The translations under genes and the position numbers were made by a program. A DNA stretch of 64,000 nucleotides from Gemmatimonadota bacterium (GTDB lineage Bacteria > Gemmatimonadota > Gemmatimonadetes > Gemmatimonadales > GWC2-71-9): the NCBI GenBank assembly GCA_003223395.1, contig QHUZ01000025.1:1-64000 (forward strand), in the 5' to 3' direction. The notes beneath the pieces are model-generated. The model searched no databases and was not told the DNA's origin. It saw only the letters and a program-made list of their open reading frames with translations. Shown piece after piece: positions 10,621-21,858 of this stretch. Position 1 is the first letter of the stretch; each line of letters opens with the position of its first letter.

Positions 10621-12179
10621 CCATACAGAAGAAGCCGGTCTACACCGCCGCCGATCTCCCTGGCTTCGATGCCGAGCACCAGCTCGGGCGCCCCGGTGAA
10701 TACCCGTTCACGCGCGGGATTCATCCCACGATGTACCGCGGCAAGCTCTGGACGATGCGGCAGTTCGCGGGCTTCGGCAGCGCGGCGGATACCAACCAAC
10801 GCTACAAGTTCCTGCTCGAGCATGGCCAGACCGGTCTGTCGGTGGCGTTCGACTTCCCGACGTTGATGGGCTACGACTCCGACCATCCGCGGTCGGAGGG
10901 AGAAGTCGGGAAATGCGGTGTCGCGATTTCCTCCCTGGCGGACATGGAGACGTTGTTCGCCGGCATCCCGCTCGACCAAGTCTCGACGTCCATGACGATC
11001 AACGGCCCGGCGGCCATTCTGTTCTGCTTCTACGTCGCCGCAGCCGAGAAACAGGGCGTCCCGATCGGCAAGCTCCGTGGCACGGTGCAGAACGACATCC
11101 TCAAGGAGTACATGGCCCAGCATGCGTGGGTCTATCCGGTCGAGCCAGCGCTCAAAGTCATCGTGGACATGTTCGAGTGGGGCGCCAAGCACACACCGCT
11201 CTGGAATACGATTTCGATCTCCGGCTATCACATCCGCGAGGCGGGGGCGACGGCGGCCCAGGAGCTCGCGTTCACGCTCGCGAACGGCTTCACCTATGTG
11301 GAGCGCGGCATCGCGCGCGGTCTCGATATCGACAGCTTCGCCGCGCGCCTTTCCTTCTTCTGGGACATCCACAACGACTTCTTCGAGGAGATCGCCAAGC
11401 TGCGTGCCGCCCGGCGCATCTGGGCGCGCCACATGCGCGAGCGTTACAAGGCCCGGCAAGCCCGCTCCTGGATGATGCGCTTTCACAGCCAGACGGCGGG
11501 TGTCACACTGACCGCGCAGCAGCCGTTGAACAACATCGTGCGTGTCGCGTATCAGGCCCTGGCCGCGGTGCTCGGCGGCACGCAATCGCTTCACACCAAT
11601 TCCCTGGATGAGACGCTGGCGTTACCGACGGAACAGTCCGTGCAGGTGGCGCTGCGGACGCAGCAGATCCTGGCACACGAAACGGGCGTCGCCCAGGTGA
11701 TCGACCCGCTGGGCGGCTCGTACTACATCGAGGCACTCACCGATCAGCTCGAGCGTGAGGCCGAAGCCCTGTTCGCCGAGATCACCTCGATCGGCGGAGT
11801 CGTCCGGGGGATCGAAACGGGCTGGTTCCAGCGGCAGATTGCCCAATCGGCGGCGGCATTCCAGCGTCAGGTCGAGATGGGTGAGAAGGTCATCGTCGGG
11901 GTCAACGAGTTCCTGTCCGACGATGATCACCCCGTCGAGATCCTGAAGGTCTCCAACGATGCGGAGGAGCAACAGCGCCGCCGGCTCGCGCGGGTCCGCG
12001 CGGAGCGGGACAACGCCCTGGTCGAGCGCCGCCTCGAGGCGCTGCGCCAGGCGGCCGAGTCCGATCAGAACGTGATCCCCCCAATGCTCGATTGTGCGCG
12101 TGTCTATGCCACGTTGTACGAGATTCGCCATGCGCTCGAACGCGTGTGGGGAGCGTACCGCGAACCGGTGTTCTTCTAG
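10617..12179 (+). CDS. Methylmalonyl-CoA mutase large/catalytic subunit (no B12 domain)
   Basis: '[81 protein letters not shown]' matches the MCM catalytic domain; 520 aa. Confidence 0.95.
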   Translation: MTIQKKPVYTAADLPGFDAEHQLGRPGEYPFTRGIHPTMYRGKLWTMRQFAGFGSAADTNQRYKFLLEHGQTGLSVAFDFPTLMGYDSDHPRSEGEVGKCGVAISSLADMETLFAGIPLDQVSTSMTINGPAAILFCFYVAAAEKQGVPIGKLRGTVQNDILKEYMAQHAWVYPVEPALKVIVDMFEWGAKHTPLWNTISISGYHIREAGATAAQELAFTLANGFTYVERGIARGLDIDSFAARLSFFWDIHNDFFEEIAKLRAARRIWARHMRERYKARQARSWMMRFHSQTAGVTLTAQQPLNNIVRVAYQALAAVLGGTQSLHTNSLDETLALPTEQSVQVALRTQQILAHETGVAQVIDPLGGSYYIEALTDQLEREAEALFAEITSIGGVVRGIETGWFQRQIAQSAAAFQRQVEMGEKVIVGVNEFLSDDDHPVEILKVSNDAEEQQRRRLARVRAERDNALVERRLEALRQAAESDQNVIPPMLDCARVYATLYEIRHALERVWGAYREPVFF

Positions 12180-12182
12180 ACT

Positions 12183-13307
12183 ATGAGCACACTCCCCGCC
12201 CTTATCACCGAGCAGGACGTCCATGCCGCGGTTCAGCGGCTGGCGACGATCGACCCAGGCCCGTACTGGGTCGTGACGTGCTACCTCAAGCTCGAGCCCC
12301 GCGACCGGACTCGCGGCAAGTACCTCATCAAGATGAAGAACCGGGTCAAGGAAGCTGCCGACGCACTCTCCAGGCAGTCGCTGGGGCACGCGGACCGCGA
12401 GGTGATCGCGGCCGATTTACAGCGCGTGCTCGACTACCTCGAGGAGCCGAATCACCTGCCGAGCACGCGCGCGATCGCGATCTTCGCATCGCAGGGGCTT
12501 GATTTGTTTGAGACGCTGCCGCTGCCGCACGTGCATCGCTCCCGCCTCGGGGTCGAACACGAGCCGCTGGTGCGCGAGCTCGTTGCCCTCGACGAGGAGT
12601 TCGGGACGATTCTCGTGGTGGTCTACGACCGGACGGCGTCCCGATTCTTTGAGGTCACGGCGTACGACTGCGTGGAGCTCACTGCGCTCCCGGCGCTCGA
12701 CGCCTCGCGCGCGAGCAAATTCCACGGCTCGCATCAGCGGCAGGTGATGGCGCGGGCGGGAACACCCTCCGGCAGCGCGGGCGAGCACAACTACCACATG
12801 CGCATTCGCACCGAGAAACAGCGGTTCTACGCGCAGATCGCGGACCGGGTTTTCAATATCCATCGCGTGCGGCCGCTCGCGGGGCTGCTCATCGGCGGCG
12901 TAGGTCCGGACGGCGGCGCCGTCATCCCCCACCTTCACACCTACCTGCACGATCTCGTGATGGGCGTGGTGAAACTCAATCCGAAGACGGCCACGAAGGC
13001 GGAAGTGCGCGATGCGGCCCTGGCCCTGCGTGAAGAGCGAGAACGCGCCTGGGAGCGAGCGCACGCGGAAGCGCTGAAGGACGGCGTCCCGGAGGGCTGG
13101 GCGGTGAACGGCGTCGATCCCACACTCAAGGCGTTGTCGCGCGGCCAGGTGCGCACGCTGCTGGCAGACGGCCAGGATGACGATCCGCGGATCGACGAAG
13201 CGGTGGAAGACGCGCTGCGCCAACGGTCCCAGGTGGACGTCCTGTACGACGAGAAGGCACGCCGCGGCGTAGACGTGATGGCCGCGCTGCTGCGCTTCCG
13301 CCGTTGA
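12183..13307 (+). CDS. Putative bacterial eRF1-like (baeRF family) protein
   Basis: 374 aa, eRF1-like arrangement with the late '[14 protein letters not shown]...FLxxL' type core and '[14 protein letters not shown]' C-terminus; family call by pattern recognition only. Confidence 0.55.
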   Translation: MSTLPALITEQDVHAAVQRLATIDPGPYWVVTCYLKLEPRDRTRGKYLIKMKNRVKEAADALSRQSLGHADREVIAADLQRVLDYLEEPNHLPSTRAIAIFASQGLDLFETLPLPHVHRSRLGVEHEPLVRELVALDEEFGTILVVVYDRTASRFFEVTAYDCVELTALPALDASRASKFHGSHQRQVMARAGTPSGSAGEHNYHMRIRTEKQRFYAQIADRVFNIHRVRPLAGLLIGGVGPDGGAVIPHLHTYLHDLVMGVVKLNPKTATKAEVRDAALALREERERAWERAHAEALKDGVPEGWAVNGVDPTLKALSRGQVRTLLADGQDDDPRIDEAVEDALRQRSQVDVLYDEKARRGVDVMAALLRFRR

Positions 13308-13723
13308 TGACCGCGCGACGTCGTCCCATTCGCATCCTGGTGGCCAAGCCGGGCCTGGACGGACACGATCGCGGCGCGAAAGTCGTGGCCGCGGCGCTCC
13401 GCGACTCCGGGATGGAGGTCATTTACACCGGCCTGCACCAGACGCCCGAGATGATCGCGCAGGCGGCGATCCAGGAGGACGTGGACGTCGTCGGTCTGTC
13501 GATCTTGTCGGGCGCGCATATGACGCTGTTCCCGCGCGTCCGCAAACTGCTCGACGCTGCCGGCCGGCAGGACGTGCTGCTGACCGGCGGTGGCATTATT
13601 CCCCCCGAAGACATGAGCGCGCTGGAATCGCAGGGCACGGGCAAGCTGTTCGGCCCGGGCACGCCGACGTCCGACCTCATCAAATACATCCAGGAGTGGG
13701 CGGCGGAGCACGTCGCCGCGTGA
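13307..13723 (+). CDS. Methylmalonyl-CoA mutase B12-binding (C-terminal/small) subunit
   Basis: '[46 protein letters not shown]', '[13 protein letters not shown]', '[12 protein letters not shown]'. Confidence 0.95.
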   Translation: MTARRRPIRILVAKPGLDGHDRGAKVVAAALRDSGMEVIYTGLHQTPEMIAQAAIQEDVDVVGLSILSGAHMTLFPRVRKLLDAAGRQDVLLTGGGIIPPEDMSALESQGTGKLFGPGTPTSDLIKYIQEWAAEHVAA

Positions 13724-15294
13724 GTCGCCTCAAGACGCTCAGCGAAGAATACCAGAAGCTCCGCGCACGCCTCGAGCAGGGCGGCGGCGCGGAGCGGATC
13801 AAGCGCCAGCACGATCAAGGAAAGCTGACCGCGCGCGAACGCGTGACGGCCCTGCTGGACAAGGACGGCCCCTGGGTCGAGATCGGGCTGCTCGTCGCCT
13901 GGGATCAGTACGACGGCCAGGCGCCGGCGGCAGGCGTGGTGACCGGATTGGGCCGCATCGGCGGCCGCCCGGTAGTGGTGGTCGCCAATGACGGCACGGT
14001 GAAAGCCGGCTCCTGGTGGCCAGAGACGATCAAGAAGATCCTGCGCGCGCAGGAGATCGCGATGCGCCAGCGCATCCCCATCATCTATCTCGTGGACTCG
14101 GCGGGCGTGAACCTGCCGTATCAAGGCGGCGTCTTCCCGGGTCAGTATGGGGCGGCCCGGATCTTCTACTACAACTCGATCATGCGCCGCTATCTCAAGG
14201 TGCCGCAGATCGCTGCCGTCATGGGTCCGTGCATCGCGGGCGGCGCGTATCTACCGGCGCTGTCGGACGTGATTTTCATGGTGGATGGCACGTCATTCAT
14301 GGGACTGGGCGGCCCGAATCTGGTCAAAGGAGCGACGGGGCAGGTGGTGGACGCGGAAACGCTGGGCGGCGCAAGGACGCATACCGCGATCAGTGCCGTT
14401 GCGCACTACCGAGCCAAAGACGACACGGAGTGCCTGGCCCGGATCCGCGAGTACGTCGGCCGCTTGCCGCATTCACCGCTGGCAAGCCGGACCTATCCGG
14501 CGCCGAAGCGCGACACGAAGGCGCTCTACGACCTGATCCCGGTGGATCACCGCATGAGTTACGACGTACGAGCGCTGTTCGAGTGTCTGCTGGACGCCGG
14601 GCGGCTCGATGAGTTCCAGCCCGACGTCGCACCCGAGATGACCTGCGGGCACGGTGCGATCGAGGGCCGGCACGTGGCGGTGATCGCCAATTCGCGTGGC
14701 GTGATCAAGGGCAAAACGGGCGAAGCCCCCCGCATCGGCGGCATCATCTATACGGAAAGCGCCGAGAAGGTGGCGTATTTCATCGAGAATGCCGACCGTG
14801 AGCGCGTGCCGCTGCTCTTCATTCAGGATGTGTCCGGTTTCATGGTCGGGACCGAGGCGGAACACACCGGCATCATCCGGGCCGGCGCGCGGTTCGTCGA
14901 AGCGATGGCGACGGCGACGGTTCCCAAGCTGGTCCTCACGGTCAATCACGCGTCCGGCGCAGGCTATTATGCAATGGCGGGACAGGGGTTCGATCCCGAT
15001 TTCATCGTGTCCTGGCCGACGGGTCGGATGGGCGTAATGGAGGGGGAGTCCGCGGTCCAGGCCGTGTACGGCGGCGAGGCCGCGAAGCCGGATAACGCCG
15101 CCGCCGTCGAGGCGATGCGTGCCGACTACGAACAGCAACTCGACGCGAAATTCGCCGGCGCGCGCGGGTTTGTCGATGCGATTCTGACGCCCGAGGAGAC
15201 GCGCGATACGCTCGCGTTTCTCCTCGAGGTCGCCAACGAATTCACCGGCCCCCACCTGGGGGCCTTTGCTCTGCCGAGTGTCTCCGCATGCTGA
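13720..15294 (+). CDS. Acyl-CoA carboxylase beta (carboxyltransferase) subunit
   Basis: '[55 protein letters not shown]', '[27 protein letters not shown]'; GTG 13720 start overlaps upstream stop. Confidence 0.93.
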   Translation: MSRLKTLSEEYQKLRARLEQGGGAERIKRQHDQGKLTARERVTALLDKDGPWVEIGLLVAWDQYDGQAPAAGVVTGLGRIGGRPVVVVANDGTVKAGSWWPETIKKILRAQEIAMRQRIPIIYLVDSAGVNLPYQGGVFPGQYGAARIFYYNSIMRRYLKVPQIAAVMGPCIAGGAYLPALSDVIFMVDGTSFMGLGGPNLVKGATGQVVDAETLGGARTHTAISAVAHYRAKDDTECLARIREYVGRLPHSPLASRTYPAPKRDTKALYDLIPVDHRMSYDVRALFECLLDAGRLDEFQPDVAPEMTCGHGAIEGRHVAVIANSRGVIKGKTGEAPRIGGIIYTESAEKVAYFIENADRERVPLLFIQDVSGFMVGTEAEHTGIIRAGARFVEAMATATVPKLVLTVNHASGAGYYAMAGQGFDPDFIVSWPTGRMGVMEGESAVQAVYGGEAAKPDNAAAVEAMRADYEQQLDAKFAGARGFVDAILTPEETRDTLAFLLEVANEFTGPHLGAFALPSVSAC

Positions 15295-18122
15295 AGCCTG
15301 TTGCACTCTTCTCGCTCGCCATCATCGCCGCCTGCGCCAGCGCCAAGGGCGTCACGAAACCGGGTCAGCTCAAGCCCAAGGCACCGACGCCGGCGTCCGC
15401 CGTCCCCTCAGACGGCAGCCGCGCCGCGATGCCGCAGCCCGCGGTCGATCCAGCGGTGGCTTACATGCTGGGGCTGATGCCGCTGAAGAGCACCGGCGTA
15501 GACATCTTCCGCGCGCTCCATCCGACGTACGACGGCCGAGGGGTGCTGATTGCGATTCTGGACAGCGGGATCGATCCCGGCGTGCCGGGACTGATCGCCA
15601 CCAGCACGGGCGCCCCCAAGGTGATCGAGCTGCGCGATTTCTCCGGCGAGGGACGAATCCCGCTGACGGCGTTCCCGGCGCCGACCGAACGTGAAATGAA
15701 GGGCGCGGCCCGGATCGGCCGCTTGACCACCGCCACGACCTGGTATCGTGGCGTGTTCCGCGAGCTGCCGCTCGGCCGGCCACCGGCGGGCGACGTCAAC
15801 GGCAACGGCCGCAACACCGATGAGTTTCCCGTCGTCGTCGTGAAGGCATCGGATGGCTGGGTCGCATTCCTCGATACGAACCTCGACGGCTCGTTCGAGG
15901 ACGAAATGCCACTGCACGACTATCGCCAGGGGCGCGAGATGATCGCGCTCGGCACCAAACCTCTCACCATCGTCGCGAACTTCAGCGAAACCGCGGCGGA
16001 CAGCACACCGGTGCTCGATCTCTTTTTCGACACCTCGGGCCACGGCACGCACGTCGCGGGCATCGCCGCCGGCTACAATCTGTTCGACGTGGCCGGATTC
16101 AACGGCGTGGCGCCGGGCGCGCAGATCATGGGCCTCAAGATCGCGAACAACGCGCGCGGCGGCGTCACCGTGCACGGCAGCATGATGCGCGCGATCGACT
16201 ACGCCGCACGCTACGCCGCGCAACGCAATCTCCCCCTGGTGCTGAACATGAGCTTCGGCGTGGGCAACGAGCACGAGGGGCGCGCCGTGATCGACTCAAT
16301 CATCGATGCGTTCCTGCTCACGCATCCCGGAGCGGTCTTCACGATCAGTGCCGGGAACGATGGGCCGGGCCTGTCCACAGTGGGCTTCCCCGGTTCAGCG
16401 GATCTCGCGCTCTCGGTCGGCGCGACCTATCCCGGCGTCTTCGCCGCGGCACCACAGCCCGGCGTCCCACCCGCGCGCGACGTCCTGGGATGGTTCAGCT
16501 CTCGCGGCGGCGAGCTGGCGAAGCCGGACATCGTGACGCCGGGCGTGGCGTTCTCGAGCGTGCCGCGCTGGGACACCGGGAATGAGATCAAGGGCGGCAC
16601 CAGCATGTCGTCTCCCCACGCCGCCGGGCTCGCCGCGTGCTTGGTCTCCGCACTGGCGCAGGAGGGCCGCCGCGCCACGGCGACCGACATCGCCCAGGCG
16701 CTCCGGATGTCGGCGCGTCCATTCAATAGTGCCCGCATCATCGACGACGGCGCGGGAGTCCCCGCGCTCGAGACGGCGTATCAGTGGCTCGAAGGCGGAC
16801 ACCAGGGCTCGATCTACAGCGTGCACGCATCCACCGGCGTCACTGCCGCGTTCCGCCGCAACGGCTTTGCCGGACCGCAGGACAGCGTCGAGACGTTCAC
16901 CGTGCGCCATATCGCCGGATTGCGCGCGGCAGAGTTTACGCTGCGCGCGGACGTGTCATGGCTCAGCGTAGACGATTCGGTGGACGCCGGTCCGCGCACG
17001 ACCCAGATCGCGGTCACGTATAACCGGGGCGTTCTGACGGCACCGGGGGTGTACGTCGGGACGGTCACCGCACGCAACCCACGCGATACCATCGCCGGCC
17101 CGCTGTTTGCACTCGTCAACACCGTCATCGTGCCCACGGACCTCACGACGAAGGTCCTGTTCGACGAACGGCGCGTCGTGGGACCCAGTGCGGTGCAGCG
17201 CTACTTCCTGCGCGTCCCGCAGGACAACTCGACGTTGCGAGCGACCGTCACGCTGCCCGATTCGCTGGCGCAGCAGGCGACCGTGCGGCTGTACGAGCCG
17301 AACGGCGAGCCGGCGCGGTCCGCCCCGGAGGACATCGACCTCGGCCAGCAGCAGCGGGGCAGCGCGGTCATCACGGTGCGCGCCGAGGACGTCGTCCCCG
17401 GAGTCTACGAGCTCGACGTCGTCGCGCCGCCCCTGACCGCAGCGACCGTGACGGTGCGTGCCGAATTGGGGCCGGTCGCGCTCGCCGTGACGCAAAACGG
17501 CGCGGCCCTGGAAGCTTCGAGTGTGCTCACCGGCGAGACGGCCGGCGCGACCGCCAGCGGACAGCTCGCCTACCGGCTCGTGGGCGCCGAGCGGAGCTAT
17601 GCGATCGCGGGCCGCGGGCAGCCGCCGGAGTCGCTGCATGTGCGCGCGCCGCGCTGGGCGAAGCGAATGGAAGTGGATCTCGAGCTGCCGCCCGATCTCT
17701 GGGACGAGCTGACCGACCTGTCGGTCACCGTCTACGACTCGACCGGCCAGCAGGTACGCGGCGGCAACCAGCCGGTGAACTACGCGTTCGGTCGCTTGAG
17801 CATGGCGCTGTCCGATTCACTGATCGGCGTCCCGCTCACCGTCGAGTTCTATCCAGCGTTCGCGCGCCTCCCCGGTCACGCCTGGCGCGGCACTGCGCAG
17901 GTCCGATTCCTCGGCCCCGACGAGCCGGTTGGCGTAGGGAGCTCGCTGTCGGTAGTCGCGGGAGGACGCACGGTCATCCGGCCGCCCAACCCGCCGCCGC
18001 TCGACTTGCCAGAAGGATTCGCGACTCTGGTCGAGACACGGGTCACGACGGTCACCGGGTCGCTGGCGGCCCGGCGGACTGTCGTGACGCCGCCCGCTCG
18101 TGGAGCTGGCGGGCTCAAATGA
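15288..18122 (+). CDS. Exported S8 (subtilase) peptidase, tripeptidyl-peptidase II-like architecture
   Basis: Lipobox 'LAIIAACAS'; D '[13 protein letters not shown]', H '[14 protein letters not shown]', S '[15 protein letters not shown]'; long insertion between D and H; large C-terminal beta-rich part. Confidence 0.88.
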   Translation: MLKPVALFSLAIIAACASAKGVTKPGQLKPKAPTPASAVPSDGSRAAMPQPAVDPAVAYMLGLMPLKSTGVDIFRALHPTYDGRGVLIAILDSGIDPGVPGLIATSTGAPKVIELRDFSGEGRIPLTAFPAPTEREMKGAARIGRLTTATTWYRGVFRELPLGRPPAGDVNGNGRNTDEFPVVVVKASDGWVAFLDTNLDGSFEDEMPLHDYRQGREMIALGTKPLTIVANFSETAADSTPVLDLFFDTSGHGTHVAGIAAGYNLFDVAGFNGVAPGAQIMGLKIANNARGGVTVHGSMMRAIDYAARYAAQRNLPLVLNMSFGVGNEHEGRAVIDSIIDAFLLTHPGAVFTISAGNDGPGLSTVGFPGSADLALSVGATYPGVFAAAPQPGVPPARDVLGWFSSRGGELAKPDIVTPGVAFSSVPRWDTGNEIKGGTSMSSPHAAGLAACLVSALAQEGRRATATDIAQALRMSARPFNSARIIDDGAGVPALETAYQWLEGGHQGSIYSVHASTGVTAAFRRNGFAGPQDSVETFTVRHIAGLRAAEFTLRADVSWLSVDDSVDAGPRTTQIAVTYNRGVLTAPGVYVGTVTARNPRDTIAGPLFALVNTVIVPTDLTTKVLFDERRVVGPSAVQRYFLRVPQDNSTLRATVTLPDSLAQQATVRLYEPNGEPARSAPEDIDLGQQQRGSAVITVRAEDVVPGVYELDVVAPPLTAATVTVRAELGPVALAVTQNGAALEASSVLTGETAGATASGQLAYRLVGAERSYAIAGRGQPPESLHVRAPRWAKRMEVDLELPPDLWDELTDLSVTVYDSTGQQVRGGNQPVNYAFGRLSMALSDSLIGVPLTVEFYPAFARLPGHAWRGTAQVRFLGPDEPVGVGSSLSVVAGGRTVIRPPNPPPLDLPEGFATLVETRVTTVTGSLAARRTVVTPPARGAGGLK

Positions 18123-19501
18123 TCAGCCGTCCTACGACGGTGCGGGTCGCAGGCGGGCAGGGGTTTTGGGGAGATTGGCTGGAAGCGCCGTACCGTCAGG
18201 TGACCGGTGGTCCGGTCGATTACCTGATGATGGATTACCTCGCCGAAGTCACGATGTCGATTTTGCAGAAACAGAAATCGCGTGATCCGGCCCGTGGCTA
18301 CGCCAGCGATTTCATCACGCAAATGGAGCGGATCCTTCCCACGGTCGTGGAGCGGGGCATCAAAGTCACCGCCAACGCCGGCGGCGTGAATCCCCGCGCC
18401 TGCGCGATGGCCGTGGCCGCCGTGGCGCGGAAACTCGGCTTGAGCGGCAGGCTGACCATCGGTGTCGTCACGGGCGACGATCTGCTCGGTCGGCTCGACG
18501 GCTTGATCGCCCGGGGTCACGATCTCAAGAATCTCGACACCGGCCGGCCGTTGCATGACGTGCGCGATCGTGTGCTCTCGGCCAACGCCTACCTCGGCGC
18601 GGCGCCGGTCGTCGAGGCGCTCCAACGCGGCGCCCAGGTCGTGATCACCGGGCGCGTCACCGATACCGGCTTGACGCTCGGGCCGTTGATGCATGCGTTC
18701 GGATGGGCGGACGACGCATGGGATCGGATTGCGGCCGGCACGGTCGCGGGCCACATCATCGAGTGCGGGGCGCAGTGCAGCGGCGGGAATTGCCTCCACG
18801 ATTGGAAGCGGATCCCGGACATGGCCAACGTCGGCTACCCGATCGTCGAGGCGCGCGGCGACGGCAGCTTCGACATCGTTAAACACCCGCGGACGGGCGG
18901 CCGCATCGACGTCGCATCCGTGACCGAGCAGCTGGTCTACGAAATGGGCGACCCAAACGCCTACATCACACCCGACGGTGTCGCCGACTTTACGACCATC
19001 CAGCTTAAGCAGGCAGGGAAGGACCGCGTCCGCGTGTCGGGCATCAAGGGAAAACCCGCGACCGACAAGCTGAAAGTCTCGGTCGCCTACTTCTATGGTT
19101 ACAAGGCCGTCGGGACACTCGTGTACGCCTGGCCTGACGCCCTTGAGAAGGCGAAAGCGGCCGATCGCATCCTGCGTCAACGCCTCGACGACCTGGGGCT
19201 CACGTTCGAGGCAATGCATACCGAGTTCGTGGGCGCCGACGCCACGCACGGGCCGTTAGGATTGAAAGACATCGATGTCGCAGCGATCCCCGAGGTGCAG
19301 CTGCGGGTGGGCGTGCGCGCGCGCGACGAGGCACCCGTGGACCGCTTCACGCGCGAAATCGCGCCACTCATTCTCAACGGCCCCCCGAGTGTCACGGGAT
19401 TCGCGGGGGGCCGGCCGAAGCCGGAGGAGATCGTGGCGTACTGGCCGGCGTTGATCGACAAGAAAATGGTGGAGCCGGCCGTGGAGCTGATTGAAACATG
19501 A
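18119..19501 (+). CDS. AtuA-type (acyclic terpene utilisation/DUF1446) protein
   Basis: '[13 protein letters not shown]', '[16 protein letters not shown]', '[11 protein letters not shown]', '[19 protein letters not shown]'. Confidence 0.85.
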   Translation: MISRPTTVRVAGGQGFWGDWLEAPYRQVTGGPVDYLMMDYLAEVTMSILQKQKSRDPARGYASDFITQMERILPTVVERGIKVTANAGGVNPRACAMAVAAVARKLGLSGRLTIGVVTGDDLLGRLDGLIARGHDLKNLDTGRPLHDVRDRVLSANAYLGAAPVVEALQRGAQVVITGRVTDTGLTLGPLMHAFGWADDAWDRIAAGTVAGHIIECGAQCSGGNCLHDWKRIPDMANVGYPIVEARGDGSFDIVKHPRTGGRIDVASVTEQLVYEMGDPNAYITPDGVADFTTIQLKQAGKDRVRVSGIKGKPATDKLKVSVAYFYGYKAVGTLVYAWPDALEKAKAADRILRQRLDDLGLTFEAMHTEFVGADATHGPLGLKDIDVAAIPEVQLRVGVRARDEAPVDRFTREIAPLILNGPPSVTGFAGGRPKPEEIVAYWPALIDKKMVEPAVELIET

Positions 19502-19815
19502 AACGGCGGCTCGTTGATCTCGCCCACGCCCGGTCAGGAGATAAAGGGGATACAGCCAATATTGGATTGATCGCCCTGAAGCCGAAGGACTATCCGATCC
19601 TCGTGAAGCAGGTGACGGCGGCCCGCGTGGCGCGGCATTTTAAGGGCATGATCAACGGACCGGTCGAGCGCTTCGAGCTGCCGAACCTCCACGCGCTCAA
19701 CTTCCTGTTGCACGGCGCGCTGGACGGCGGCGGCACCGTTTCGCTCAAGACGGATGCCCAGGGGAAGGTGTTCTCCACGGCGCTGCTTCGCATGGAGATC
19801 GAGGTGAAGACGTGA
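19498..19815 (+). CDS. AtuA-like C-terminal domain (ferredoxin-fold) protein
   Basis: '[22 protein letters not shown]...[37 protein letters not shown]'; coupled to AtuA. Confidence 0.85.
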   Translation: MKRRLVDLAHARSGDKGDTANIGLIALKPKDYPILVKQVTAARVARHFKGMINGPVERFELPNLHALNFLLHGALDGGGTVSLKTDAQGKVFSTALLRMEIEVKT

Positions 19816-20570
19816 GCGAACGGGTTTTCCTCCAGGTCGCGGGCGGTATCATGACCGCGACGCTCAACCGCGCCGACAAGCGCAACGCGATCGACTCCGC
19901 GATGATCGACGGGTTGCTCGCGGCGCTCGAGCGCGCGGACCTCGACGCGGGGGTTCGCGTGGTGGCCCTGCGCGGCGCCGGCCGGGACTTCTGCGCGGGG
20001 ATGGATCTGAACGAGCTCCTCGCGTCCGCCGACCACACGCTCGAGCAGAACCGCCAGGCGGCGCTGCACTTCGCGCAAGTCTTCCAGCGGATGCGGCGGC
20101 TGCCCAAACCGATTGTCGCGCTGGTGCAGGGCCGGGCGCTGGCCGGCGGCTGCGGCCTCGCGACGGCGTGCGATCTCATTCTGGCGACGGAGTCGGCACA
20201 GTTCGGCTATCCGGAGCTGCAGCGGGGGTTCGTGCCTGCGATCGTCATGACGATGCTGCGGCGCGTCGTGGGCGAGAAGATCGCGTTCGATCTCGCAGCG
20301 ACCGGCCGGCTGCTGGACGGCACCGAGGCCGCGGCGTTGGGTCTGGCGTCGCGCGTCTACGAGGACGCCGACTTCGAGGAGCAGGCCGCGGAGGTGCTGC
20401 GCGTCCTGGCCGAAGCCAGCCCGTCGGCGCTGGCGTTCACGAAGCAGCAGTTCTACCAACTCGATGGCTTGAGCTTCGACGATGGCCTTCGGCTCGGTGC
20501 CGACGTCAATGCCGTGAGCCGCAGTACGCCCGATTTTCGTACCGCGCTGAGTACGTTTCTGAAGAAATGA
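19812..20570 (+). CDS. Enoyl-CoA hydratase/isomerase family protein
   Basis: Crotonase motifs 'TLNRADKRNAIDSAMI', 'LRGAGRDFCAGMDLNEL', 'VQGRALAGGCGLATACDLILATESAQFGYPEL'. Confidence 0.92.
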   Translation: MSERVFLQVAGGIMTATLNRADKRNAIDSAMIDGLLAALERADLDAGVRVVALRGAGRDFCAGMDLNELLASADHTLEQNRQAALHFAQVFQRMRRLPKPIVALVQGRALAGGCGLATACDLILATESAQFGYPELQRGFVPAIVMTMLRRVVGEKIAFDLAATGRLLDGTEAAALGLASRVYEDADFEEQAAEVLRVLAEASPSALAFTKQQFYQLDGLSFDDGLRLGADVNAVSRSTPDFRTALSTFLKK

Positions 20571-20577
20571 GGAGCAC

Positions 20578-21012
20578 ATGCGCAATCTGAATGTCCCGAT
20601 GTACGATCCGGAGATGGTTCGCCCGATGCGCGAGGAGCTGACCCGCCTGGGCTTTGAAGAGCTGCGGACGCCCGACGAGGTAGATGCGGTGCTCGCCAGC
20701 GAGCGCGCGCCGACGCTGGTCGTCGTGAACTCGGTCTGCGGCTGTGCAGCCCGCAATGCTCGGCCCGCCGCGGCGCTCGCGATTCAGCATGCGCGCAAGC
20801 CTGCCCGTCTCGTGACGGTGTTCGCGGGCCAGGATGCCGACGCAACCGCCCGCGCGCGCAGCTATTTCACGGGCTACGCGCCTTCGTCGCCGCAGATTGC
20901 CCTGTTCAAGGACGGGCGCCTCGTGTTCATGCTGGAACGGCGCAACATCGAGGGGCGCAACGCCACGGACATCGCGGCCGATCTGACCGCCGCATTCGAG
21001 CAGCACTGCTGA
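20578..21012 (+). CDS. BrxA/BrxB (YphP/YqiW) bacilliredoxin family protein
   Basis: 'VVVNSVCGCAARNARPA' CGC active site, 'FAGQDADATARARSYFTGYAPSSPQIALFKDG'. Confidence 0.92.
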   Translation: MRNLNVPMYDPEMVRPMREELTRLGFEELRTPDEVDAVLASERAPTLVVVNSVCGCAARNARPAAALAIQHARKPARLVTVFAGQDADATARARSYFTGYAPSSPQIALFKDGRLVFMLERRNIEGRNATDIAADLTAAFEQHC

Positions 21013-21015
21013 TAA

Positions 21016-21043
21016 GGCCATCGGCCATCGGCCGTCAGCCGTC
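21016..21043. repeat. Heptanucleotide near-tandem repeat (ggccatc/ggccatc/ggccgtc/agccgtc)
   Basis: Read directly from sequence: four consecutive 7-mers with few substitutions. Confidence 0.8.
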
Positions 21044-21089
21044 TGTCCCGCCCGATTTCGCCGCTGCCATCGATGAGGCGTGGGCCCGC

Positions 21090-21833
21090 GTGCGGGCTGC
21101 GCCGGGCTTCCTCACCGAACGTGAAGGCCGCTTTCTCGCCCTCGTCGCGGCCTGCGCTCCCGCGGGGGGCACCATCCTCGAGATTGGGAGCTTCAAGGGA
21201 AAGTCCACCGTCGGCCTGGCTTCTGTCGCACAGCGCTACGATCTGGGCCCGGTCGTCGCCGTGGATCCGCACTCCGCGCCCGCAGTCACCGATTTCGGTC
21301 ACGGCTCCGGACAGTCGTCGTGGAATGACTTTCAGGCATCGCTGCGGAGTGCGGGAGTCGAGCGCACCGTCGAGGCCCATCGCGCGTACTCCCGTGACTT
21401 GGCGCGCGGCTGGACCCGTCCGATCAGGTTTCTCTGGATCGACGGCGACCACACCTACCGCGGGGCGAAGGAGGATATCGATCTGTTTCGCCCGCACCTG
21501 GTCCCGGGCGCGATCGTCGCGTTGCACGACGTGCTCCACACCTTCGAAGGCCCGGTACGCGTGTTCGCCGAGGAGCTGCTCGACTCGGACGACTTCGGGC
21601 CGGCCGGCCTGTGTGGATCGATCGGCTGGGCCCAGTATCGGCCGCATGACGGGAGCACGTGGCGGGGCGCGCGGCGCGCGCTGCGCCGCCGCATCAGCCG
21701 ATTGCTACCGTTCGTGCTGGGACCAGAGCCGAAGGGCTGGCGGAAGCTGCGCTACAAGTTGTGGCGGGGGCTCGTGCCGCATGATGCGGTGAAGCCTGAG
21801 GATTGGCTCGCACTCGTGCGTGGTGCGTGGTGA
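21090..21833 (+). CDS. Class I SAM-dependent methyltransferase (Methyltransf_24-like)
   Basis: 'GGTILEIGSFKGKSTVGLASVAQ', 'FLWIDGDHTYRGAKEDIDLFRPHLVPGAIVALHDV'. Protein-like sequence continues in frame upstream of GTG 21090. Confidence 0.85.
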   Translation: MRAAPGFLTEREGRFLALVAACAPAGGTILEIGSFKGKSTVGLASVAQRYDLGPVVAVDPHSAPAVTDFGHGSGQSSWNDFQASLRSAGVERTVEAHRAYSRDLARGWTRPIRFLWIDGDHTYRGAKEDIDLFRPHLVPGAIVALHDVLHTFEGPVRVFAEELLDSDDFGPAGLCGSIGWAQYRPHDGSTWRGARRALRRRISRLLPFVLGPEPKGWRKLRYKLWRGLVPHDAVKPEDWLALVRGAW

Positions 21834-21843
21834 GTGGTGCGTA
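21816..21843. repeat. Heptanucleotide near-tandem repeat (gtgcgtg/gtgcgtg/gtgagtg/gtgcgta)
   Basis: Read directly; overlaps the methyltransferase stop codon. Confidence 0.8.
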
Positions 21844-21858
21844 TGTAACACCGTTTTT

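Noticed and set aside
21834-21858. T-tract (gttttttt) between convergent genes as an intrinsic terminator
   Set aside because: No convincing GC-rich hairpin directly before the T-run on reading; left unannotated
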